From positions 20,875-84,874 of the forward strand of contig JAFGCA010000821.1 of NCBI GenBank assembly GCA_016932895.1: a stretch of 64,000 bases of DNA. The letters run 5' to 3'. The translations under genes and the position numbers were made by a program. Positions 35,520 to 44,946 of the stretch are shown here, one piece after another. Every line of letters begins with the position of its first letter. Within the stretch, counting starts at the first letter, position 1. The notes under the pieces were generated by a model. That model did not search any database, was not told the origin of the DNA, and worked only from the letters and a program-made list of their open reading frames with translations. Origin of the DNA: Sedimentisphaerales bacterium. GTDB taxonomy: Bacteria > Planctomycetota > Phycisphaerae > Sedimentisphaerales > SG8-4.

Positions 35520-36133
35520 TGCACTGCCGCCAGGTTGTGTTCGACTTCTTCGAGCAGGTTTGCGGCGTCGCGGTTGGTCGGCTCCAAAGCGAGCAGGTTC
35601 AGCAACGTATTTCTGGCCTGTTCCGGCCGGCTGTCCTTTAGATACAACGCCGCCAATGCAAACAGCACGGACGTGTCACCCGGGTGCATCTGCAGATATA
35701 CCTCAAGATAATAGATGACCTTGGCAAACGAACCCATCTCGCACGAGACCTGGAACAGACCCAGCAGAACCGAAATGTTGTCCGTATCCAATTCCAACGA
35801 CTTCATGTAGAGATCGAAGGCCTGCGGATAATCCTGTCGCCGCTGCGCGACCATGGCCAGACCGGCGTGCGCCTTGGCGCAGTTGGCATCCAATCGACAG
35901 GCGACCCGAAACGCAATCTCGGCCTCATCGAGCTGGTCCTTCTGCAAGGCCGCCACCCCCAGGCCGACGTACGGTCCGGGCTCGTCGGGACCGAGCGAAG
36001 CGGCCTTCTCGTAGCAGCGCTGGGCCTGGCCGTAATCCCCCACCGACGTGTAGCAGTCCCCCATCTCGCGCAACACCTCGTAATGCTGGGTGTGCTTGTG
36101 TTTTTCCACCTCGTTCGTTCGTGCCGTATCCAT
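35516..36133 (-). CDS. TPR protein in the flagellar glycan island
   Basis: The 205-residue protein is made of about five tetratricopeptide repeats (for example DNISVLLGLFQVSCEMGSFA and DTSVLFALAALYLKDSRPEQ), with no signal peptide, so a cytoplasmic adaptor is likely. TPR regions are also fused to the two glycosyltransferases just upstream, and TPR-containing transferases such as OGT modify protein hydroxyls. It may therefore help present the protein acceptor, but that is inference. Confidence 0.7.
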   Translation of the reverse strand: MDTARTNEVEKHKHTQHYEVLREMGDCYTSVGDYGQAQRCYEKAASLGPDEPGPYVGLGVAALQKDQLDEAEIAFRVACRLDANCAKAHAGLAMVAQRRQDYPQAFDLYMKSLELDTDNISVLLGLFQVSCEMGSFAKVIYYLEVYLQMHPGDTSVLFALAALYLKDSRPEQARNTLLNLLALEPTNRDAANLLEEVEHNLAAVQ

Positions 36134-36169
36134 GTTCGTCCCGGTCCTACAGCTTTGAAAACGCTCTGG

Positions 36170-37831
36170 TTATGAGTGACGCGAGTCCTTCCCTGAGGTT
36201 GCCGTCGAAGGACGACCCCTGGAGAGCCACTGCTCGGCGCGCTCCAGCAAATGAATGGCCGCGGCCACATTCTTCTTCCCGCGACAAATCTTCGCCTCGA
36301 GAAGCAGCGTGTCCACGGTGGGCCGCTGTTGATTGACTTGGTGACTGCACCGGCCCGCCTCGGCGAGATGTCCGCCTTCAAAGTACGCGCGGGCCGCCAT
36401 GGTCTTCATCCATATTTCGTTGTGATGACGCTCGGCCATGGACTCGAACAGGCGGGCCGCCGTCCCCCAGTTGCCGTCGTCCATGGCCACCTTCGCCTGA
36501 CGCAACAACTCATCGAACTGAAAGGGTAGCTCTTCTTCTCGCGGCCGGCGCACCCGAATCCTGGCGGCCGTCAATGACGCTTCGACCGAAAGATGCGGAT
36601 GGGCTCTTCGCGGCTGAGACAAGTCGGTCCGTCGCAGTACGGCCGCCCAGGAAAAGCCGGCGGCCCCATCGATCAGGAACCCTTCCCGGCTGGTGCTGTT
36701 AATCAAGGCATACAGCGGATTCTCGACCCACATTTCCTCGACGGGGAAGCCTACCGGCACGATGGCCACGTAATCGGCCTCAATCTGCTGCAAAGCCACA
36801 TCGACCCGTTCGGCCGGCGAACTCTGAGACTCCACCCGCACCGGCACCACATTGGGCATCTCGACGTTCAAACGCGAACGTTCCGCCGGCAGCAGAGGAA
36901 GGTAGAGCTTGTACGGATAGAACGTATGGCGCCAGATCCGCAGCATGGTATCGGCGACGCCCTGGTCCAGACTGTCAACCAGCAGGATGATCGCCAAGTC
37001 GGCGATCTTGGGCCACGGCTTGGCAGGGCGCGTCGTGCGAATGGCCAGGATGTTCCGCAGATAAACCTCCGCGTCCCTGCGCTGTTGAAAGGAGATGCGA
37101 TCCGACGCGCCGACCGGACTGTAGAACTCTCCGGTAATCGACGAGACGTGCTGGAAATTGGAGAAGAACGCCAGCCGCCGCGTCATGTCCCAATCGATGA
37201 GAATCGTAAGGCTCTCGTTGTACGGCCCCGTCCTGTCCAGCAGATCACGCCGATGCATCAGAGAGACGTGCAGCGCGTGGTTGAAGTACAGCATCAGGAA
37301 GCGGTCAAAGTCGCGACTGATTTCCACGTGCTTGCTCAAGATCTGCCGGCTGCCGTCCGGCAGCACATTGCAATAGCTCTTGTATAAATCACTGTAGGCC
37401 ACTCGGCAGTCGGTCCCGTTTTCCAGGGCGGCGACGAGGTGTTCGACATGGTGGGGGTAATAGATGTCGTCATCATCAAGATAGGCCACATACTTTCCCC
37501 GGGCTCCGGCCAGTGCCTCGTTGAGGCAATGCGGCTTGCCACGGTTCTCTTTCCGGTCGATGAAAACGACACGAGAGTCGTTCGACGAACGCACCACGTC
37601 GCCGACATCTTCGCCACCGTCATTGATGACGAAGATCTCGAGATTGCGGTGCGTTTGTTGCACCACAGACGCCAGTGCCTGCGCCAGATAGCGACGCCGG
37701 TTGAACGTGGGCAGCAACACGCTGACCAGGGGGCCTCGTCGTCCTCCCCCGTTCCAGGTGGCCTCCGGTGTTGCGCTTGCCCCGAAGTCTCCGGCTATCT
37801 TGGATGAATTTAGCATCACGGGAAAAACCAC
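36170..37831 (-). CDS. GT2 glycosyltransferase with C-terminal helical (TPR-like) region
   Basis: The 553-residue protein has a GT-A/GT2 domain (about 33-280): SVLLPTFNRRRYLAQALASV at the start, then VINDGGED, and YLDDDDIYYPHHVEHLVAAL with the metal-binding DDDD. A middle domain of unclear type (about 285-420) follows, and a TPR-like helical tail (about 440-545). The GTG at 37831 shares one base with the stop of the upstream gene; ATG 37816 is an alternative start. It belongs to the overlapping flagellar string, so a role in glycosylating flagellin or another axial protein is likely. Confidence 0.8.
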   Translation of the reverse strand: MVFPVMLNSSKIAGDFGASATPEATWNGGGRRGPLVSVLLPTFNRRRYLAQALASVVQQTHRNLEIFVINDGGEDVGDVVRSSNDSRVVFIDRKENRGKPHCLNEALAGARGKYVAYLDDDDIYYPHHVEHLVAALENGTDCRVAYSDLYKSYCNVLPDGSRQILSKHVEISRDFDRFLMLYFNHALHVSLMHRRDLLDRTGPYNESLTILIDWDMTRRLAFFSNFQHVSSITGEFYSPVGASDRISFQQRRDAEVYLRNILAIRTTRPAKPWPKIADLAIILLVDSLDQGVADTMLRIWRHTFYPYKLYLPLLPAERSRLNVEMPNVVPVRVESQSSPAERVDVALQQIEADYVAIVPVGFPVEEMWVENPLYALINSTSREGFLIDGAAGFSWAAVLRRTDLSQPRRAHPHLSVEASLTAARIRVRRPREEELPFQFDELLRQAKVAMDDGNWGTAARLFESMAERHHNEIWMKTMAARAYFEGGHLAEAGRCSHQVNQQRPTVDTLLLEAKICRGKKNVAAAIHLLERAEQWLSRGRPSTATSGKDSRHS

Positions 37832-39342
37832 TACCTCAAGCGCACAGCGTCTTCGGGCCCGGCTCCCACAAAACCATCCACAGTGCCGATGCCGACGCCC
37901 GGCGCGGCCCCCTGTCCGTCGAGGCCACGGCGCGGCGGCAGCTCGATCTCACTCTCAAGCTGGGTGAGAATTCCGTTGACCTTGCGCAACTGCCCGGCAA
38001 GGGCAAAATGCTCTTCGATGAAGCGCCGGTAGGCGTCCGGATCGTAGTCGCCGCCGAGCACCTGCTCGCAGAACTGCTCGGCGATATTGAACAGATAGCG
38101 GCCCGGGAAGAGCTTCTCGGCCCCCGGGAAGTTGTGAATGACCGGCTTCAAGCCGCACGCCATCCCCGTCAACAGCCCTTCCACCTGGCTTTCACCGATG
38201 CCCCCGGCCACAACGTAATGCTTGTCACTCAGCCAGCCGTCCAGGTCGCTTGGGTACGGCTCAAAGATCACTACGCCCGAGAGGCCGAGCGTCTCGACCA
38301 TATGTCGAACGTACTGCTCCAGCATCGGACTCTCGAAGCTGCCCGAGAAAAACAGCTTGTATGCCGTATCGATATAGTGCAGCTTCTGCATGCATTGCAG
38401 GAGCAAAGCGGGATTGGACTCCAGGGTCAGACGCCCCATGCAAGCCAGGTGCTTTCCTCGTTCGCGCCGACGCAAGGCATACCGGTCCAGGTTGACCGCG
38501 TTGGGAATCACGGCAAGGCGAGTGCGGTTCCGAAGATCGGGAACCTCCTGCAACAATGCCTCCTCCACGGCGGAGCTGCCGATCTGCACCAGAATACTCA
38601 CATTCTCCCACCGCACGTCCCTGGCCCAGTTCTCCCGCACGTCCGAGCGACGCAGGCTGGCAATGATCCTGCCCGGGCCGCCTTGCTGCGAAGCGTCCAC
38701 AAGCATCCGTCCTCCTCCGTCGAACCACGCGATATCGCATTGTTCCATCAGGGCGGAGATCCCATCCGGCCGTCGTCCGTCGTAGAACGTGGTTGGGAAC
38801 CGCTGCTGCACGAACTCGCAAATATCGGCCAGAGCCCCATCCTCACCGACACCGCCCCGGAAGAACGACACTCGCAGGCGTTTGCTCCGGACGACCTCCA
38901 GAATCGGCCGCAGCACCTCCTGCTCGGGCCACAACCGGTAGGACCGAAGAAGCACCTCTATGGCCGGGCCCTTCTGGTCCTGGTCGAGCAGCAACGTCGC
39001 CGCTCGGTTCAATAAATCAACGTTGAGAATTCGCATTCGCTCCATTTCGTCGAACAGTTCTGCCGCCTCCGCAGCCCGCCCCCCGGCCATGTACGCCTCC
39101 GCCAGATTCCACAGAATCTCCCCGCTGGAGCCCTGGAGATGCCTCGCCTCGGTCAAATAGGCAATGGCGTCGTCCGTGCGACCCAGGCAGTGCAGGATGG
39201 CTCCGGCGTCGTTGAGGGCTTCGGCATCCTGCGGGGCGATCCGCAGATGCTCCTGTATGCAGTTCAAACCCTCCTGATGCTTGCCGGCCTCGGCCAGTTG
39301 TAAACCTCTTGCGTAGTAGTCCGAACGTGGCTGCACTGTCAT
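37831..39342 (-). CDS. TPR / GT4-type glycosyltransferase fusion
   Basis: The 503-residue protein begins with about four TPR repeats (residues 5-145, for example DAEALNDAGAILHCLGRTDD), followed by a GT-B glycosyltransferase (about 155-470) with a MGRLTLESNPALLLQCMQKL Rossmann start and AGGIGESQVEGLLTGMACGL as its sugar-nucleotide loop. The GT-B part resembles the GT4 module of the 1729-residue protein (both end with a HNFPGA or HNYPGA motif). TPR plus GT-B is the arrangement of O-GlcNAc-transferase-like protein glycosyltransferases, although the GT family here looks like GT4 rather than GT41. It follows flgL by 186 bases. Confidence 0.8.
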   Translation of the reverse strand: MTVQPRSDYYARGLQLAEAGKHQEGLNCIQEHLRIAPQDAEALNDAGAILHCLGRTDDAIAYLTEARHLQGSSGEILWNLAEAYMAGGRAAEAAELFDEMERMRILNVDLLNRAATLLLDQDQKGPAIEVLLRSYRLWPEQEVLRPILEVVRSKRLRVSFFRGGVGEDGALADICEFVQQRFPTTFYDGRRPDGISALMEQCDIAWFDGGGRMLVDASQQGGPGRIIASLRRSDVRENWARDVRWENVSILVQIGSSAVEEALLQEVPDLRNRTRLAVIPNAVNLDRYALRRRERGKHLACMGRLTLESNPALLLQCMQKLHYIDTAYKLFFSGSFESPMLEQYVRHMVETLGLSGVVIFEPYPSDLDGWLSDKHYVVAGGIGESQVEGLLTGMACGLKPVIHNFPGAEKLFPGRYLFNIAEQFCEQVLGGDYDPDAYRRFIEEHFALAGQLRKVNGILTQLESEIELPPRRGLDGQGAAPGVGIGTVDGFVGAGPEDAVRLR

Positions 39343-39528
39343 TGCTTGTACTCCCGTCTGACAAACCCTTGTTTCCAGGTCATCCTGCCCTCATGTCACT
39401 GCAAATTTCATGCCGCCCAGGAAAAACGCGATTTCGTCTCATTCAAGACGCTTCCCCGCATGACGCCGGATAGAAATCAAACACCAACGTCTGCAAACCA
39501 GCCACCCCGCCACGTCCCTCCCCAGCGG

Positions 39529-40716
39529 CTAACCGATAAAGTCCAATAATGTGGTGGTCATCAGCTTCCCGGCCACCGAGAGCGACATCTGGTAGAGAAC
39601 CTCTCGGCGAGAAAGATCGATCGCGATTTGCGCGATGTCGGCCTCCTGCAGGCCGGTCGTCTCGTCCTGCGTATCGAACTGCATATTCGCCACGTTCCGT
39701 TTCAGCGTGTCCAGGAATCCGATCCTTGATCCGGTGGTAACATCGGCCTGCATCAGGCCGTTGCGAACCTCTTCAACGGCAGCGACACACTGATTGACGT
39801 AGGAGAGCACTTGCGAGCCGGGAATCTCCTTTTCATTGAGCAGCATATCGCGCAGGCTCATGAGTGTCCCAAACACGTCGTACGTTCCCGGCACCCGGAC
39901 CAGCTCGACCCCCGTGCCGCTGAGCCCGGTCGTATCCACATAGAGAATTTTCCCGGTCCGCGAGTCCGTGACGGCCTGATTGGCATTGCCGCCCGGCGGG
40001 ACCGTCACGACGGTGGCTCCATCGTCGATCGAGATCTGGTAGTTGCTCCCGTCGTGCGTGACCGTCAACCAGACGTCGCCGCACACGTTTGACGTTCCCG
40101 TCCCGACCGCAGCGCCCGTCTCGCCCAGAAAGATCGGATCCCCCCGGTCATCCACACGAAAAACCTCGTCGCCGACCCAGTAGCCCTCCACGTCCACCGC
40201 CGGCGAGACATCAATGCGTCGCGCCTCGCTGCTGCCCCGATAGGTCACGTTCGTCACCATGCCGTTGTCGCGTTCGACCGTATAGGGCACCGTGCCGGTG
40301 TCGCTGCCGCCAAAAAGATACTGGCCGGCGTGCTTGGTATTCGCCAGCGAAATCATTTGCTCCAGCGTGCTGTTGATCCACTCGGCGATGCGTGCCTGGC
40401 CCTCCTCGTCGTTGACGCCACTGACAATCTGGGTCAGATTGGTTTTCGTATCCGCGAGCGCCTCGGCCATGTCTTCAATGATGGTTGAGACAATCTCCAA
40501 GTTGCCGATCAGGTTCGTGATTTGTTCCTCATAGTTGGCCAAAGACCGCTCCTGGGAGTTGAGCGTCAGGATGCGGTACGCATCCGAAGGGTTGTCGGAA
40601 GCCCGGTTGACCTCGTTCCCGCTGGCCGCCTGCTCCTGCAATTTCATTAACGCTTCGGCGTTGAGGTTCAGAGCGTAACTGACGTTCTGATAGATACTGG
40701 TTAGTGATCCGGCCAT
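39529..40716 (-). CDS. flgL: Flagellar hook-filament junction protein FlgL (HAP3)
   Basis: The 395-residue protein starts at ATG 40716 behind GAGAGG. Flagellin-like ends are present: SLTSIYQNVSYALNLNAEAL with QAASGNEVNRASDNPSDAYR at the N-terminus, and DLSRREVLYQMSLSVAGKLM with TLLDFIG at the C-terminus. FlgL sits between FlgK and the filament and is exported with FlgN. It is 88 bases after flgK. Behind it comes a 186-base gap, after which the glycan island begins; I found no clear promoter or terminator in that gap. Confidence 0.93.
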   Translation of the reverse strand: MAGSLTSIYQNVSYALNLNAEALMKLQEQAASGNEVNRASDNPSDAYRILTLNSQERSLANYEEQITNLIGNLEIVSTIIEDMAEALADTKTNLTQIVSGVNDEEGQARIAEWINSTLEQMISLANTKHAGQYLFGGSDTGTVPYTVERDNGMVTNVTYRGSSEARRIDVSPAVDVEGYWVGDEVFRVDDRGDPIFLGETGAAVGTGTSNVCGDVWLTVTHDGSNYQISIDDGATVVTVPPGGNANQAVTDSRTGKILYVDTTGLSGTGVELVRVPGTYDVFGTLMSLRDMLLNEKEIPGSQVLSYVNQCVAAVEEVRNGLMQADVTTGSRIGFLDTLKRNVANMQFDTQDETTGLQEADIAQIAIDLSRREVLYQMSLSVAGKLMTTTLLDFIG

Positions 40717-40804
40717 AATCGCCTCTCTGCCCCTGCGGGCCTCTGCTCGCGTTTGAGAACGTGGGCGGCCCTCCCGACAGGAATCAGCCCTGGCCGGCAC
40801 CCGT

Positions 40805-42775
40805 TCATCTCACCACCTGCATCAAAGTCATCATCGTGTCTTGGACAGTGTTCAGATACTTGGCCATCGCCTGAAACATCTGTTCGTACACCAGGATTTG
40901 TGCTGCCTCGTCATTGATATCGACACCGCTCAAATCGCTTTTCTGCGTCTCGAGATTCTGGATCATCGCCTCGACATTGTCCCGTTGCGACTGCTTCAGA
41001 GCGATCTGCTGGCCCAAACTTGCGACCGTTCGCTGGTAGTACTCTCCGGGCGTCAACCCCCCGAGGGCGTCCAGCTCTTCCTCGCGAAGCTGTGAAAGCT
41101 GCAACGCGGCCACGTTGTCCAGCAAGTCGCCCCCCACAGCGGTGGCGATCCGATCCGGCGTATCGACAATCGCCTGGCAAAGCTGCATCTCCGAGGCGCT
41201 CGCTCCCGAGAAGAAGGCATTCATGCCGGCCGCCGCCAAAAGGCCCGACGTGTCCGTCGTGGCAAACGCCTCGACGTCGAAGCTGTCGCCGTCGTTCAGA
41301 TCACCGGACCCAACGGCAATCTTGATCCCGTTGGTCATCTCAAGCACATCTCCCGCCGCGTACCCCGAGCCGATATTCAGCGTGTTGCAGACGTTCCCGG
41401 CCTGATCGGTCACCTCGAGGCGCAACGAGCCGTTCCCTACAGAGCCGCTGCCTACCACGGTAAACGTGAACGTATCGTTTCCCGTACCATCGTAAATGCC
41501 CGAAACAGCGACGGTGGGTGCCGAACCGGCGGTGAAATTCGTCACGCTGGGTTCCGGCAACACCGCCGGTATGAAATCAAACCTGTACCCCAAATCAGCG
41601 GCAACGTGGAGTCGCGAGGACGTCACCGAGGCGTTGAGGCCGGCAATGGCATCGATCTTGGCGGCAATGGTCTCCAGGGTGTCCGGCGTGGGACCGGAAA
41701 CATCCACATCGATCCGATATCTTTCCACGGCGCCGGTGCTGCCGTTCGTTACCCGGATGTAAAACGCGCCGTCGGTGATCGCCGAATCACCGGTACTGAG
41801 GTCCGTGCGGTCCATGATCCACCCGGTCAGTTCGGTAAAGGACCCGCCCATACCCACGCCCTGAGCGTGGTACTGATTCACCTGCGCGACAAGGGCCTGC
41901 GCGAGAGTGTCCAGGTCGCCGCGAACCTTTGCCAACAACTCATTCTTCAGCGAGAGCAACCCCCCGAGCTTGCCCCCCTGCACGCCCAGGCTGTACCCCT
42001 CGCCGTCGGCGGCCATGACGCTCAGGGTCTGATCGTTTCGCAGACCGACGGCAATCTCCACCGGGATCGCATTGGTCACGACGGGAAGTCCGGCGATTGA
42101 GACATCCACCACCCCGTATTCCCTTGTCATGGTCTCAATATCGACGAACTCCGCCAGTTGGCTGATCAACTGATCGCGGTGGTCGCGCAGGTTGTTGGCC
42201 TGTCCGTGGCTGATTTCGACACTCTGGATTTTGGCGTTCAATTCCGCAATCTGGTTGATCAGGAGGTTGATCGAATCCACCGTGTTTTGCGCTTCCAGAA
42301 CAACCTGGTCCTCCATGCTTGTCACGGAAGCGCCCAAACGTCGAAATTCAGCGGTAAGCGCCTGGGCCGCACTGACGGTCGCGCTGCGTGCCACATCATC
42401 GAGCGGAGCGGCAGCGAGATTACGCAACGCGTCGAAGAAGGCATCGATCGACTCGTTGAGACCCATGCCTTCCGAGAACTCCCCGAAGGTGGTCTCCAGA
42501 GTGCTGAGGACGGACAATTCCTGCGAGACCTGGCCGTACGCCGACTGCTGGCCGATGATCTCACGCTCCAGGAGCTGATCGATCAGCCGCATGACTCCGG
42601 CAACCTCCACACCACCCTCCGCCCGACCATCGCTTTGAGTGTTCGAGGCCGGAACGACCTCCACACGTTGACGATGATATCCCTCGGTCGCCGCGTTGGC
42701 CACATTGTTGCCAATCACCTCAAGAGCCACCTGGGCGGCATCGATGCCGCTAAGTGCTATGTCAAAACCTGCCAT
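40805..42775 (-). CDS. flgK: Flagellar hook-filament junction protein FlgK (HAP1)
   Basis: The 656-residue protein starts DIALSGIDAAQVALEVIGNN then VANAATEGYHRQRVEV, the typical FlgK/FlgE-family N-terminus, and ends YEQMFQAMAKYLNTVQDTMM, the FlgK C-terminal helix. A long middle region contains beta-rich insertions. FlgK is the first hook-associated protein above the hook. It lies between flgN and flgL as in many flagellar clusters. Confidence 0.95.
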   Translation of the reverse strand: MAGFDIALSGIDAAQVALEVIGNNVANAATEGYHRQRVEVVPASNTQSDGRAEGGVEVAGVMRLIDQLLEREIIGQQSAYGQVSQELSVLSTLETTFGEFSEGMGLNESIDAFFDALRNLAAAPLDDVARSATVSAAQALTAEFRRLGASVTSMEDQVVLEAQNTVDSINLLINQIAELNAKIQSVEISHGQANNLRDHRDQLISQLAEFVDIETMTREYGVVDVSIAGLPVVTNAIPVEIAVGLRNDQTLSVMAADGEGYSLGVQGGKLGGLLSLKNELLAKVRGDLDTLAQALVAQVNQYHAQGVGMGGSFTELTGWIMDRTDLSTGDSAITDGAFYIRVTNGSTGAVERYRIDVDVSGPTPDTLETIAAKIDAIAGLNASVTSSRLHVAADLGYRFDFIPAVLPEPSVTNFTAGSAPTVAVSGIYDGTGNDTFTFTVVGSGSVGNGSLRLEVTDQAGNVCNTLNIGSGYAAGDVLEMTNGIKIAVGSGDLNDGDSFDVEAFATTDTSGLLAAAGMNAFFSGASASEMQLCQAIVDTPDRIATAVGGDLLDNVAALQLSQLREEELDALGGLTPGEYYQRTVASLGQQIALKQSQRDNVEAMIQNLETQKSDLSGVDINDEAAQILVYEQMFQAMAKYLNTVQDTMMTLMQVVR

Positions 42776-42841
42776 CGTCTTGTCCTATCACTCGCACTGC
42801 GGAGAACCGGATCACCACCGGTCCGTCAACGCTTGCATTCA

Positions 42842-43363
42842 TCAAAGGCGTAGATTCATCAAGGCCGCGTTCTCGCGGTGTTTCACCGTGCCTCGGGGGC
42901 TGTACGTGAGAGTGTCTTTGCCATCCAATCCAAAAACAATGCGCATCAGGGAACGGTTGAAGCGGGCGCAATCCGATACCAGCCTGGCCGTGAGCCTGTA
43001 TTCGCGCCTCAGATCGCTCGCAAGCGTCTTGAGTCTCTTCTGCCTCTCGATGAGTTTCTTGCGTTGGCCATCCGGAACCAGCGTCTGCAAGGCGGACAAA
43101 GTCAGCCGGTCCCCCTCGCATCCCAGCGCGCCCGCCAACTCCGCCCGCAAAGTCTCTCGCTTTCGATCGAGGACTGCGCGCGCGTCACTCCCATGCGCGA
43201 TCTGGGCCAGAAGCTCCTGCAAACCCGCGTCGTCGCGCTTGATCAGAAGACCGCGAAGGTGATCCAGAGTGGACAAGGTCGTCTCCAGGTGCCGGATGTC
43301 CTCCGCGAGGACCTCCAACAACTCATCTGTCTTTCGTGCTGCTGTCGATGCGGTCATGATCAC
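42842..43363 (-). CDS. flgN: FlgN-type export chaperone
   Basis: The 173-residue helical protein resembles FlgN: a long antiparallel helix pair (LLEVLAEDIRHLETTLSTLD), then KLIERQKRLKTLASDLRREY and a C-terminal segment containing FNRSLMRIVFGLDGKDTLTY. FlgN binds FlgK and FlgL and pilots them to the export gate. Its position directly before flgK and flgL strongly supports the assignment. The GTG at 43363 overlaps the flgJ stop; ATG 43357 is an alternative. Confidence 0.85.
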   Translation of the reverse strand: MIMTASTAARKTDELLEVLAEDIRHLETTLSTLDHLRGLLIKRDDAGLQELLAQIAHGSDARAVLDRKRETLRAELAGALGCEGDRLTLSALQTLVPDGQRKKLIERQKRLKTLASDLRREYRLTARLVSDCARFNRSLMRIVFGLDGKDTLTYSPRGTVKHRENAALMNLRL

Positions 43364-43746
43364 AGCGTCCCATCCAATGATGCGCCGGTCTCACCGGCAT
43401 CTTCCAGCTCCTGGAACTGTCGATAAATGTCCTGCCACAACCCAAATCCCCCCTTGTCCGCGACGTCTTGGGCCAGGTAATGCCAGAAGAGGCCCTGAAT
43501 CTGGCGCGAGGCCCCGTCCTCTTCGAGGCCCCAGTTCCCGATGGACTCTTTTACCTGATCGAAGATTTTTGCGATAAAGACGGATTCGAAGTCCTGCGCC
43601 AATTTCTTCTTCTCTTCGTCGGACCGCCCCGCCAGTTCGAGGAGGCCTTCCGGGCCGGAACTCCGCGACAGAGACAGGCCGCCGGCCTGCTCCATAGCCA
43701 GCGACGCGACCCCCGCGGGTATCGGCAATGACTCGATCTCATCCAT
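43360..43746 (-). CDS. flgJ: FlgJ-type rod-binding protein (no muramidase domain)
   Basis: The 128-residue protein consists of the rod-binding domain only: KKLAQDFESVFIAKIFDQVK and the DKGGFGLWQDIYRQFQELED segment typical of FlgJ N-termini. The C-terminal peptidoglycan hydrolase domain present in enterobacterial FlgJ is missing, so rod passage through the wall must use another enzyme, or none is in this window. It lies 10 bases after flgI. Confidence 0.88.
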   Translation of the reverse strand: MDEIESLPIPAGVASLAMEQAGGLSLSRSSGPEGLLELAGRSDEEKKKLAQDFESVFIAKIFDQVKESIGNWGLEEDGASRQIQGLFWHYLAQDVADKGGFGLWQDIYRQFQELEDAGETGASLDGTL

Positions 43747-43756
43747 GAGACACTCC

Positions 43757-44902
43757 TTACATAATCTCCAGCTTCGCCTGCAGAGCCCCGGCTTTCTTCA
43801 GAGCGTTGAAAATAGCGATCAGGTCGCGAGGTGAGGCGCCGATGGCGTTGAGCGTCTTGGCCAGCTCGGAGACCGTCACCGACCGGGCCACGGGAATCAA
43901 ATGGGCATCCTGCTCCTCGACCCCTACCAGAGACTCCGGTATCACTTCCGTCGAGCCGGCGTCCGAGAACGGCGCCGTGGGCTGGGAGACTTGCGCGGTT
44001 TCCTTGACCTTGACAACCAGGCTGCCCTGGGAGATCGCCACCGCCGAGATTCCCACATTCTGGCCCACGACGATGGTTCCGGTTCGCTCGTTGATGACCA
44101 CGACGGCGGGGACGTCCACCACCACGTCCAACTGCGTGATGTCGTCAATGAATCGGACAATGCCCTGCTGGGTCACGTCATCGGGCACGCGAATCTTCAC
44201 CGTGCCGGCGTCCAGCACCAGAGCACAGTCAGGATACAGTCCGTTGATCACTTCGCCGATGCGTCCGGCAGTGGAAAAATCGTTGTTGCGCAGATACAGG
44301 TTGACGAACCGGCGGCCGGCGGCCTCTTCCACGAACGTGGCCAGCTCGGACTTCTCCACGATCGCCCCTCCGGCAATGCGTCCCACGGTGGGGTGGTTCT
44401 TCGAAAGGGTGGCCTGTTTGCCCGCGGCCGCCCAGCCACCCAGCGAAACGCCGCCCTGGGCCACGGCATACACCTGCCCGTCGAGACCTTTCAACGGCGT
44501 CGCCAACAACATGCCCCCCTGGAGAGTCTTGGCATCGCCCAAGGCCGAGACATCGACGTCGATGTGCGAGCCTTCCCGGTCAAAGGGACCCAGATCGGCA
44601 CTGATCATCACCACCGCGATGTTGCCCCCCGTGACATCCGACGGAGAGAGCACCAGGCCCGCGTCGCGCAGAACGTTGGTGAGCATCTGCCGGGAAAGCA
44701 ACGACGAATCACCCGTCCCGGCCAGCCCCGTCACCAGGCCGATGCCGCTCAGCGGGTTGCCTCGTACGCCCTGAATGTCCACAATGTCCTTGATCCTCTC
44801 GCACGGCGCGGCGGTAGAGAGAACCAGGACGAGGATCAGCCCCACCAGGACAGGACCGGCCGCAAGGCGGCGACCTGAAGCACATGTCAGACTACGGTTC
44901 AT
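43757..44902 (-). CDS. flgI: Flagellar P-ring protein FlgI
   Basis: From ATG 44902 the product is 381 residues with a signal peptide (VLVGLILVLVLSTAAPC). Family stretches include RIKDIVDIQGVRGNPLSGIG, GLVTGLAGTGDSS and, near the end, SVTVSELAKTLNAIGASPRD. FlgI is secreted by Sec and polymerises around the rod in the peptidoglycan layer, with FlgA as chaperone. The frame is open to 44986 but the signal peptide fits only the internal start. Its presence is evidence for a diderm envelope. Confidence 0.95.
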   Translation of the reverse strand: MNRSLTCASGRRLAAGPVLVGLILVLVLSTAAPCERIKDIVDIQGVRGNPLSGIGLVTGLAGTGDSSLLSRQMLTNVLRDAGLVLSPSDVTGGNIAVVMISADLGPFDREGSHIDVDVSALGDAKTLQGGMLLATPLKGLDGQVYAVAQGGVSLGGWAAAGKQATLSKNHPTVGRIAGGAIVEKSELATFVEEAAGRRFVNLYLRNNDFSTAGRIGEVINGLYPDCALVLDAGTVKIRVPDDVTQQGIVRFIDDITQLDVVVDVPAVVVINERTGTIVVGQNVGISAVAISQGSLVVKVKETAQVSQPTAPFSDAGSTEVIPESLVGVEEQDAHLIPVARSVTVSELAKTLNAIGASPRDLIAIFNALKKAGALQAKLEIM

Positions 44903-44946
44903 GGTCGTACATCTCCAGGAAACACGGACAACTCGTACGCGACGGC

